From an uncultured bacterium (lineage in GTDB: Bacteria; Verrucomicrobiota; Kiritimatiellia; RFP12; UBA1067): a stretch of DNA of 64,000 bases. Shown one piece after another: positions 49,756-57,470 of this stretch. The stretch is from NCBI GenBank assembly GCA_902799955.1, contig CADCCQ010000027.1:1-64000 (forward strand), read 5' to 3'. Position 1 is the first letter of the stretch; the number at the start of each line of letters is the position of its first letter. The notes under the pieces are model-generated. The model ran no database searches, had not been told where the DNA came from, and worked only from the letters and a program-made list of their open reading frames with translations. Both the position numbers and the translations under genes were made by a program.

Positions 49756-51684
49756 ATGAAGCCATACCGCCTTGCCCTTGTGGCAGCGCTCCTCGGAGGG
49801 TCGCTTCTTGCGGCCCCCGGGGAGTTCCCGCTTTCATCGGCGTACATCGCGCCGGCAAACCAGATCTTCTACCGCCTCAGGCACGAGAACGGACTCTACC
49901 GCGAGTTCCAGCGCGACATTGAGACGCCGCAGCTGATGCTTGGCGCTGGCGGATGGAAGGGCTTTTTCGAAGGCGGGCACATCGTCATCCAGGCGCCCGG
50001 CAAGGCGAATGGCGAGGTCCCCCCGACGTGGGTATTCCTCAACGGACGCGTCACGCGGTTCATCGCGCCCGGCGTCACGAACGACATTCCGTACAACGCC
50101 GCGCGCAAGGCCCCCGAGGGCGTCGCGCCGCCGTACTTCTTCGGCACCAGGCAGGAGGCGGCAGCCGTCGGCGCGAAGAAGGCGAAGAAGGACGCGAAGA
50201 ACATAACGAAGAACCTCTTCAAGAACAAGTGGGACGGCAAGGAGCGCCTGACATGGCCTTTCGCGAACCCCAACGAGAACGGCTTCCTCTTCGCCGGGTT
50301 CGCGATTCTCGCGTTCGCCCTCCTGCTCAACGGCGAAAGGCCGATAAAGGCGCTGATTCGCCCCGGCACCGACGCGCTCGTCGTCGTGGTCGTGGTTAAG
50401 GTCGTGGGCGCGGTGCTTTTCGCCGGTTTCAGCGGACTTATGTTCCTGACGTTCTCCAGGGGCGCGTTCCTCGCCGCCTTTGTCGGCTGCATTGCAGTCG
50501 CAGGCTTCGGGTTCAGGAGCTTCAAGTGCAAGGCCACCCTGATCGCCGTCGCCGTCATCGCCGGGGTGATGCTCGCCGGCGCGGCCGGCGTCGTGTGCCA
50601 TCGCGGCGTGGACAATATGAAGAAGGTCCTCTTCCGGGGCTTCAACGGCAAGTCCTCCTGGTCCAACCAGGTTCGCTACGACATGTGGAAGGCCGCGCCC
50701 AGGATGATGCTCGACGCCCCGTATGGATGGGAGGGCGTGAACGTCGGGCGGGCCTATCTCGACTGGTACGAGCAGGTCGACATCCTCACCGCGCCGGGGT
50801 CCCTCATGAACGACCACCTGACGCGCATGACGCGCTACGGGTGGAGGGGACGCTCCGTCTATGCGTTTTCGTGGCTCGCCCTGCTTGCCGCGCTTGCGAT
50901 GTGGGGCGCGAGGAAGGGCAACGGCGCGCCGTTCGGGGCGGTCCTGGCATTCGGCGTCGCCGCATGGTTCAACCCCGTGATGCCGAATCCATACCTGTGG
51001 GCCGTTCCGGTGCTGTCGCTTCTTGTCGTCGCCGCCGACGCCTGGCGCTGGCGCGGAAAGGCGACGGTGTACTGCCTGTCGGCGGCGTCCCTCTTCGGAG
51101 CAGCCGCGACAGGCGTGGTCGCATGGTCCATATACCTCAAAGGCGAGGGCGCCAGGGCGGAGGCCCGCAAGGCAAGGCCGGACGTCTCGGTCAGGGTCGA
51201 GCGGACCGGTGCCGTGCTGGTGAAGAACCTGAAGAACCCGTCGATCTGGGTCCTCGACGACGGGAACACGCTTGGCGGGATCTTCACCTGCAAAGAGATA
51301 CGAAGCACGTACATGCGCGGGAAGTCCATCCCCGGAATCGCCTACGCGAGGCGCGTCGACCAGCTTCCGGAGAAGGGCGTGAAGAGGCTCGTGCTGGGCG
51401 GCGAGGTCGGCGACGAATGGCTCAAGAAGGTCGCGAAGGACGAGAACGCCCGCAAGAACCTGCCGCCGGAGGTCGTGTTCATCTCCCCGCCGTTCCCGCC
51501 GTCGGCCATCCCGACCGCGCTTCTGGACGAATGCAACGTGAAATACGTCACAGGCGAGTTCAACGCGCGCCACTACCCCGAGATCACCGGCCCGGAGGCC
51601 AGCCCTCCGCCGTGGGTGGAGGTAGAGAGGGGTATGGAGCTCTACATCATGGGCTGGATGCGCTACGCCATCGGGCGGTGGTAA
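49756..51684 (+). CDS. O-antigen ligase / Wzy-like membrane protein with large soluble ends
   Basis: 642 residues. A signal-like first helix is followed by about 150 soluble residues. A membrane part then runs from about residue 175 to 470 (GFLFAGFAILAFALLL; ALVVVVVVKVVGAVLFAGFSGLMFL; then TFSRGAFLAAFVG, the S-R-G motif of Wzy_C proteins). The periplasmic loop (DAPYGWEGVNVGRAYLDWYE, then LMNDHLTRMTRYGWRGR) resembles the catalytic loop of WaaL/PglL ligases. A ~150-residue C-terminal soluble domain (VLGGEVGDEWLKK, VFISPPFPPSAIPTALLDECN) looks alpha/beta-hydrolase-like. Such proteins join glycan chains to lipid A, lipids or proteins. Being 5 bp behind two secreted giants, it may glycosylate or anchor them; this is inference. 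Confidence 0.65.
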   Translation: MKPYRLALVAALLGGSLLAAPGEFPLSSAYIAPANQIFYRLRHENGLYREFQRDIETPQLMLGAGGWKGFFEGGHIVIQAPGKANGEVPPTWVFLNGRVTRFIAPGVTNDIPYNAARKAPEGVAPPYFFGTRQEAAAVGAKKAKKDAKNITKNLFKNKWDGKERLTWPFANPNENGFLFAGFAILAFALLLNGERPIKALIRPGTDALVVVVVVKVVGAVLFAGFSGLMFLTFSRGAFLAAFVGCIAVAGFGFRSFKCKATLIAVAVIAGVMLAGAAGVVCHRGVDNMKKVLFRGFNGKSSWSNQVRYDMWKAAPRMMLDAPYGWEGVNVGRAYLDWYEQVDILTAPGSLMNDHLTRMTRYGWRGRSVYAFSWLALLAALAMWGARKGNGAPFGAVLAFGVAAWFNPVMPNPYLWAVPVLSLLVVAADAWRWRGKATVYCLSAASLFGAAATGVVAWSIYLKGEGARAEARKARPDVSVRVERTGAVLVKNLKNPSIWVLDDGNTLGGIFTCKEIRSTYMRGKSIPGIAYARRVDQLPEKGVKRLVLGGEVGDEWLKKVAKDENARKNLPPEVVFISPPFPPSAIPTALLDECNVKYVTGEFNARHYPEITGPEASPPPWVEVERGMELYIMGWMRYAIGRW

Positions 51685-51705
51685 ATTTCTGCAGAGTTGC
51701 CCGAT

Positions 51706-51792
51706 TTGTGGCATTATACCTGTATGCGGGCGTTCTGACGAAGAGGAATGATTCACGGCGGCATTGAAAACCTTGTTTTGTTGTGGTATAAT
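51706..51792 (+). promoter_or_regulatory. Double-promoter repeat unit before the first HzsA-like gene
   Basis: TTGTGGCATTAT (51706-51717) is followed by GCGTTCTGACGAAGAGG, and then by TTTTGTTGTGGTATAAT (51776-51792). The two -10 positions are 75 bp apart, as at 20680-20760. ATG 51800 is 7 nt after the second -10. This is the whole 51685-51799 intergenic region. Confidence 0.75.
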
Positions 51793-51799
51793 TTCCTCC

Positions 51800-54700
51800 A
51801 TGAGGAAAATGACATTCACTGCAGTTCGCGCGCGACTGGCCTTCCTGGCCGTGGTCGCAGCCACGGCTACGATTAGTGCTGAGCCGACGGCGTTGAAGGA
51901 CGCCGCGTTCAGGCTAGACGCGGCGAACGCCGCGACGCTCACTGTCGACGAGGGCGGGCGCGTCCTGGAATGGCGTTCCTGCGCGGGCGGCGGCGCGGCG
52001 ACTCCGCGCGCCAAGTTCGGCAAGCCCGTCCTGAAGAAGGACGCCGCGGGGCGCCCGTTCGTCGATTTCGGCGCGCAGGGCAGCTGCATCGACCTGGCGT
52101 TCCCCAGGGTCGAGGGGATACGCACCGTGTTCGCGGTCGGGAAGTTCGCAGAGTCGAACTACTGCCACGTCCTCTGCGACGGCGTGGAGTACAACTTCCA
52201 CCGCGGCGACGACGGCGCGTATGCGTCCGCTGATTGGTCTAAGATCGCGAAGGCGTGGGACGGCACGAACGAGGTGGTGTGCATCCACTCCGAAATCATG
52301 CCGTCCGACGGCGTCAGGGTCTTCTGCCTGGAGATGCGCGAGCCGAGTTTCGCCGACAGGCTCACGGGCGACAGGGACTTCGCCGATCGCAACGGCGGGC
52401 GCGAGCTTCGCGAGGTCGTCGTCTTCCGCCGCGTACTCTCCGACGCCGAGCGCCTCGAGGTGACGCGGCACCTCTCCGGCAAGTGGCATGCCCTCGACAC
52501 GCCGCCCGCCAGGCGCTCGTTGAACACTGACTGGCGGCTCATCAGGCGCGACATCGACAACTGGCACCGACTGCCCACAAACACCCTGGACACTTCCGCC
52601 AACGCCGCCGCCTGCATCCTCCCCTGCGACGCCGACCCGCTCGTGGTGGCGCTGCGCCGCACGCGCGCGCTCATCGACGACCTCGCGCCGTCGGTCGACC
52701 TCGCCGCCGAGCGCGCGGAGTTCGCCGGCCTTGCGGCGGACGCCTTTGCCGCCATCGACGAGACGTCCCGATGGGAGCTCTTCGCGCGCGTAATGGCGCT
52801 CAACCGCCGCGTCGCCCTGAAGAACCCGCTACTCAAGGGAATTGACCGACTGCTCTTCGTCACGCACGAGCCGTGCGGTTTCAACGAGTGGCGCGACGGT
52901 TCGCACATGTGCGACCAGTACTACGGCTTCCACGGCACGCAGAACGGCATCTCGCGTGGCGACGGACTCTACATCCTGGAAAACCCGTTCTCCGAGAAGC
53001 CGGTCGCGCGCAACATCCTCGCCGGCAAGGTAATCGAGTCGGGCGCGTGGAAGGGGCAGACCCTCGACGGCTGCGCGATTATTTCGCCGGACATCGACTG
53101 GGACGGCAGGCGCATCGCGTTCGCCGCCGTGAAGAACAACAGCAAGCTCGACAAGTGGGAGGACGGCACATGCTACCACGTGTTCACGTGCAACCTCGAC
53201 GGCTCGAACCTGCGCCAGCTCACCAGCGGGCCGTGGAACGAGTTTGATCCGTGCTGGCTGCCGAACGGGCGAATCGCGTTCATCTCCGAGCGGCGTGGCG
53301 GCTACGTGCGCTGCTCGGGAAATCGTCCCGTACCGTCCTTCACGCTCCACACGATGTTCGACGACGGCACGGACATCGTGCGCCTCTCGCACCACGAGAC
53401 GAACGAGTGGCATCCGAGCGTGAACAACGACGGCATGATCGTCTACACGCGCTGGGACTACGTCGATCGCGGTTCCGGCCAGGCGCACCACGCATGGACG
53501 TGTTTCCCCGATGGACGCGACCCGCGCGAGCTGAACGGCAACACGCGCATCAACTCGAAAACCACGCCCCGGATGGAGATGAACATCCGCCAGATTCCGG
53601 GTTCGCGCAAGTACGTCTCCACCGCCACGCCACACCATGGCTGGGCGGCTGGTTCGCTCATCGTGATTGATCCCTCGGTGCCAGACGACGGCGAGATGAG
53701 CGCCATCCGCCGCATCACGCCGGAACAGCCGTTTCCCGAGGCGGAGCAGAACACTTTCCGCAACCGCAACAGCGGCTCGTATGCGACGGCGTGGCCGCTC
53801 AGCGAGAAGTACTTCATCTGCGCCTACGACGGCGACGCGAACGGAATGTACAAGGTGCCGATGCGCGGGCGCCGCTATGCGATCACTCTCGTCGACGTCT
53901 TCGGCAACAAGACGCGGCTCTACACGCACCCCGGGACGTCGTGCCTCGACCCGATGCCGCTGATGGCGAGAAAACGGCCGCCGGTGATCCCCCACAAGAC
54001 GCTCGAAGGCGCGCCCAGGGGATGGGTTTATCCGGAAAATCCGGTGAAGACGGGCGAGATCGGCCTCATCAACGTCTACGACACGCGCATCCCGTTCCCG
54101 ACGAACGAGACAATCACCGCCCTGCGCGTGTGGCAGCTCTTCCCGAAGGTGAAGCCGCTGCAGCAGAAACCGTGGCTCGGTGCAGAAGTCCACCAGACCG
54201 GACGCCAGTGCCTCGGCACGGTGCCGGTGGAGGCGGACGGCAGCGCGTATTTCACCGCGCCCGTGGGCGTGCCCATTTTCTTCCAGGCGCTCCGTGCTGA
54301 CGGTTGCGCCGTGCAGAGCATGCGCAGCGACACGTACCTGCACCCCGGCGAACGGCTTTTGTGCGCAGGGTGCCACGAGCCCAAGGAGAACACGCGCCGC
54401 ACGGCGTTTTCATCCCTCCCGCTTGCGATGCGCCGCGTGCCAAGCGCGATCAAGCCAGGGCCCGACGGCTCAGCGCCGTTCAACTACGCGCGTCTCGTGC
54501 AGCCCGTCCTCGACAGGAAGTGCGTTTCCTGCCACGGGGAGAAGCGCAAGCCGAAGGCGCCCGATCTCCGCGCGGGCGACTGGCGCAAGGACAAGTGGGG
54601 CTTCTCGACGAGCTGGAGCAATCTCGTACATCGCACCAACTACTTTGCCTGGGAAATGGTCGAGAGGAAGCGAACGGATTGGGCGTTCTTCACGCCCGCC

Positions 54701-54901
54701 TATACGGAGCCTGGCCGCTATCTTGCGATGAACGCCCCGCTCAGGAAGATGCTCGACGCGGGCCACCACGGCGTGAAGCTCACGCCCGAGGAGCGCGAGC
54801 GTCTGATCCTCTGGATGGACTCCAACGGACAGTACATCGCGCACGACCACGATCCCGATGCCCAGCGCGACGGGAAGATCGTAAAGCCTTCGCTGGAGTG
54901 A
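51800..54901 (+). CDS. HzsA-like dihaem beta-propeller protein 1, with N-terminal LamG-like domain
   Basis: 1033 residues, start at 51800 (MRKMTFTAVRARLAFLAVVAATATISA signal). Residues about 30-235 form a concanavalin/LamG-like domain. From about 245 the protein resembles hydrazine-synthase alpha-type proteins: HMCDQYYGFH, then a TolB/PD40-like propeller (VFTCNLDGSNLRQLTSGPWNEFDPCWLPNGRIAFISER; DGTDIVRLSHHETNEWHPS; YTRWDYVDRG; ATPHHGWAAGSL). Two c-type haem sites follow, CAGCH at 855-859 and CVSCH at 908-912. The end is GHHGVKLTPEERERLILWMDSN. It should be a periplasmic or surface cytochrome. Hydrazine chemistry is not implied because no beta or gamma subunit genes are present. Confidence 0.82.
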   Translation: MRKMTFTAVRARLAFLAVVAATATISAEPTALKDAAFRLDAANAATLTVDEGGRVLEWRSCAGGGAATPRAKFGKPVLKKDAAGRPFVDFGAQGSCIDLAFPRVEGIRTVFAVGKFAESNYCHVLCDGVEYNFHRGDDGAYASADWSKIAKAWDGTNEVVCIHSEIMPSDGVRVFCLEMREPSFADRLTGDRDFADRNGGRELREVVVFRRVLSDAERLEVTRHLSGKWHALDTPPARRSLNTDWRLIRRDIDNWHRLPTNTLDTSANAAACILPCDADPLVVALRRTRALIDDLAPSVDLAAERAEFAGLAADAFAAIDETSRWELFARVMALNRRVALKNPLLKGIDRLLFVTHEPCGFNEWRDGSHMCDQYYGFHGTQNGISRGDGLYILENPFSEKPVARNILAGKVIESGAWKGQTLDGCAIISPDIDWDGRRIAFAAVKNNSKLDKWEDGTCYHVFTCNLDGSNLRQLTSGPWNEFDPCWLPNGRIAFISERRGGYVRCSGNRPVPSFTLHTMFDDGTDIVRLSHHETNEWHPSVNNDGMIVYTRWDYVDRGSGQAHHAWTCFPDGRDPRELNGNTRINSKTTPRMEMNIRQIPGSRKYVSTATPHHGWAAGSLIVIDPSVPDDGEMSAIRRITPEQPFPEAEQNTFRNRNSGSYATAWPLSEKYFICAYDGDANGMYKVPMRGRRYAITLVDVFGNKTRLYTHPGTSCLDPMPLMARKRPPVIPHKTLEGAPRGWVYPENPVKTGEIGLINVYDTRIPFPTNETITALRVWQLFPKVKPLQQKPWLGAEVHQTGRQCLGTVPVEADGSAYFTAPVGVPIFFQALRADGCAVQSMRSDTYLHPGERLLCAGCHEPKENTRRTAFSSLPLAMRRVPSAIKPGPDGSAPFNYARLVQPVLDRKCVSCHGEKRKPKAPDLRAGDWRKDKWGFSTSWSNLVHRTNYFAWEMVERKRTDWAFFTPAYTEPGRYLAMNAPLRKMLDAGHHGVKLTPEERERLILWMDSNGQYIAHDHDPDAQRDGKIVKPSLE

Positions 54902-54907
54902 CGGACC

Positions 54908-57361
54908 ATGAGGAAAGCCGCCTTGCTGCTCCTGAACGGAATCCTCCTCGCGTCGTTCGCGCTCGCGCGCGAATGGCCCGACGCGGGCGGCGAGCACGAG
55001 TACGCCGTCCTGGACTGGAATCTCATCGAGCGCGACATAAAGGGCTGGGGGCGGCTGCCGCGGCTGTCGACGACGCAGAGCGTGAACACCGCCGCGTGCA
55101 TCCTGCCCGGCGACAAAGACCCGACAGGCGTCGTCATCCGCCGCACGCGCGCTCTCATCGCAGACCTCGCGGCGGAGGGCGTCGACCTCTCCGAGGAGAA
55201 GAGGGAGCTCGACGAGCTTGCGGCGCATTACGCCAAGCTGAACAACAGCACCGCCGAGACTCGCTTCGCGGCGTTTGCGGCTGTTCACGCCCTCAACCGC
55301 AGAGTGTCCCTGCGGAATCCGCTGCTGAAGGGCATTCGGCGACTCGTCTTCGTCGGGCACGAGGCTACGCCGGTTGGCCCCCATGGCGACGGCTGGCACA
55401 TGTGCGACCAGTACTTCGGCTTCAACGCCACGTGCTACGGATCCACCATCGGCGACGGGCTGTACATACTGGAAAACCCGTTCTCCGACCATCCCGTCGC
55501 GCGCGACATAACGTCCCTGGGCCCTGGCGGATACCTCTCGCCGGACGTTTCCTGGGACGGCTCGACCATCGCCTTCGCCTACACCCGCTGCGAACGCGGC
55601 GGCAAGAGGAAAAGGTGGGAGGAGGGGACGTGCTACCACATCTTCACGTGCGCGACGGACGGCTCGAATCTCCGCAAGCTCACGAGCGGGCCGTGGAACG
55701 ACTTCGACCCATGCTGGCTCCCGAACGGACGCATAGCCTTCATTTCCGAGCGGCGCGGCGGATACGGGCGCTGTCACGGGCGCCCCGTGCCGACGTATAC
55801 CCTGCATTCGATGTTCGACGACGGCACTGACATCGTGCGGCTCTCGCACCACGAGACCAACGAATGGCATCCGAGCGTCGACGCCAACGGAATGATCGTC
55901 TACACGCGCTGGGACTACGTCGACCGCGGCGCCGGGCAGGCGCACCACGCCTGGACGACGTATCCCGACGGACGCGACCCGCGCGAGGTGAACGGCAACA
56001 CGCGCCTCCACGCCTACACCACCCCGAAGATGGAGATGAACGTGCGGCAGATCCCCGGCTCGCGCAAGTACGTCGCCGTGGCGACGCCGCACCACGGCTG
56101 GGCCGCGGGCTCCCTGATCATGATTGACCCGTCCGTTCCGGACGATGGCGAGATGAGCGCCGTGAGGCGCATAACGCCCGAGCATCCGTTCGCCGAGAGC
56201 GAGACGGGGACCGTCGGGGGGTACGCTACGCCGTGGCCGCTCAGCGAGAAGTACTTCATCTGCGTCTACGACGGCAACGCCAACAGCAAGTACGGCGAGT
56301 CGGCGATCCGCCACTACGTCATCACGCTCGTGGACGTATTCGGCAACAAGACGCGCCTCTACTCTCACCCGACAATCTCGTGCCTCGACCCGATGCCGCT
56401 CCAGGCGCGGGAGAGGCCGCCGGTTCTGGCGCACCAGACGCTGGAGGGCAGGCCGGAAAAAACGGGAAGTCCGGCGGGTGCGGACCGCGATTCGCAGTTG
56501 CCCAAGACGGGCGAGATCGGCCTCGTCAACGTCTACGACACGCGCATTCCGTTCCCGACGAACGAGACGATAACCGCGCTCAGGGTGTGGCAGCTGTTTC
56601 CGAAGACTCAGCCGCTGCAGCAGCATCCGTGGCTAGGGCCCGACCAGCGGCAGATCGGCCGCCAGTGCCTCGGGACCGTCCCCGTCGAGAAGGACGGCAG
56701 CGCGTACTTCACCGCGCCGGTCGGCGTTCCGCTCTTCTTCCAGGCGCTCCGCGCCGACGGCTGCGCCGTGCAGAACATGAGAAGCGACACGTACCTGCAC
56801 CCGGGCGAGAGGCTGATGTGCGCCGGGTGCCACGAGCCGAAGGAGAACACGCGCCGCACGGCGTCCTCGGCCCTCCCCGCCGCGATGCGCCGCGAGCCAA
56901 GCGCGATCAAGCCCGGGCCTGACGGCTCCGCGCCGTTCAACTACGCCCGCCTCGTCCAGCCCGTCCTCGACGCGAAGTGCGTCTCATGCCACGGCGAGAG
57001 GCGCAGCCCCAAGGCGCCGGACCTGCGCGCCGGCGACTGGCGCAAGGACGAGTGGGGCTTTTCGACGAGCTGGAAGAGCCTTTTGCCGTACTCGAACTAC
57101 TTCGTGAAGGGGATAATCGACAGCGGGAAAAGGCTTGACTGGGAGTTCTTCGAGCCAGCGTACACAATGCCCGGCAGGCATCTCGCGATCGGTGCGCCTC
57201 TCAGGAAGATGCTCGACGCCGGGCACCACGGCGTGAAGCTCACCCACGAGGAGCGCGAGAGGCTGGTCCTGTGGATGGACTCCAACGCCCAGTACATCGC
57301 GCACGACACAGACCCCGAGGCTCAGCGCGACGGCAAGACCGTAAAACCCGAATTGGAGTGA
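54908..57361 (+). CDS. HzsA-like dihaem beta-propeller protein 2
   Basis: 817 residues, six bases after paralogue 1, with its own signal peptide (LLLLNGILLASFALA). It lacks the LamG-like domain and starts at the WPDAGGEHEYAVLDWNLIERDIKGW block. The propeller is closely similar to paralogue 1 (TCATDGSNLRKLTSGPWNDFDPCWLPNGRIAFISERRGGYGRC). Haem motifs are CAGCH at 638-642 and CVSCH at 691-695, both intact. The two genes are surely co-transcribed. The family is annotated as HzsA-related in many planctomycete and verrucomicrobial genomes, with no established function that I know of. Confidence 0.82.
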   Translation: MRKAALLLLNGILLASFALAREWPDAGGEHEYAVLDWNLIERDIKGWGRLPRLSTTQSVNTAACILPGDKDPTGVVIRRTRALIADLAAEGVDLSEEKRELDELAAHYAKLNNSTAETRFAAFAAVHALNRRVSLRNPLLKGIRRLVFVGHEATPVGPHGDGWHMCDQYFGFNATCYGSTIGDGLYILENPFSDHPVARDITSLGPGGYLSPDVSWDGSTIAFAYTRCERGGKRKRWEEGTCYHIFTCATDGSNLRKLTSGPWNDFDPCWLPNGRIAFISERRGGYGRCHGRPVPTYTLHSMFDDGTDIVRLSHHETNEWHPSVDANGMIVYTRWDYVDRGAGQAHHAWTTYPDGRDPREVNGNTRLHAYTTPKMEMNVRQIPGSRKYVAVATPHHGWAAGSLIMIDPSVPDDGEMSAVRRITPEHPFAESETGTVGGYATPWPLSEKYFICVYDGNANSKYGESAIRHYVITLVDVFGNKTRLYSHPTISCLDPMPLQARERPPVLAHQTLEGRPEKTGSPAGADRDSQLPKTGEIGLVNVYDTRIPFPTNETITALRVWQLFPKTQPLQQHPWLGPDQRQIGRQCLGTVPVEKDGSAYFTAPVGVPLFFQALRADGCAVQNMRSDTYLHPGERLMCAGCHEPKENTRRTASSALPAAMRREPSAIKPGPDGSAPFNYARLVQPVLDAKCVSCHGERRSPKAPDLRAGDWRKDEWGFSTSWKSLLPYSNYFVKGIIDSGKRLDWEFFEPAYTMPGRHLAIGAPLRKMLDAGHHGVKLTHEERERLVLWMDSNAQYIAHDTDPEAQRDGKTVKPELE

Positions 57362-57417
57362 CCCGCAATGAAGAGCACGACAGCCTTGCCCCCATTGCGG
57401 CGGGGAAAGAAAAATGG

Positions 57418-57423
57418 TATAAT
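57418..57423 (+). promoter_or_regulatory. Extended -10 before the third HzsA-like gene
   Basis: AAATGGTATAAT ends at 57423. ATG 57429 of a 13-codon ORF is 5 nt downstream, and the main gene starts at 57467. Paralogue 3 thus has its own promoter in addition to read-through. Confidence 0.65.
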
Positions 57424-57428
57424 TCTCA

Positions 57429-57470
57429 ATGGCGGGCCGGGGAAGGACTTCTCGGCAATGTGAACTATGA
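57429..57470 (+). CDS. 13-codon upstream ORF overlapping paralogue 3
   Basis: The peptide MAGRGRTSRQCEL ends at TGA 57468-57470, overlapping ATG 57467 (ATGA). A second short ORF in another frame (57368-57463, beginning MKSTTALPPLRRGKK) ends 3 nt before the same start. Confidence 0.35.
   Translation: MAGRGRTSRQCEL

Noticed and set aside
45170-49858. 1562-codon open frame on the minus strand opposite the second giant protein gene
   Set aside because: Same compositional artefact; the plus strand encodes Calx-beta and Ig-like domains.
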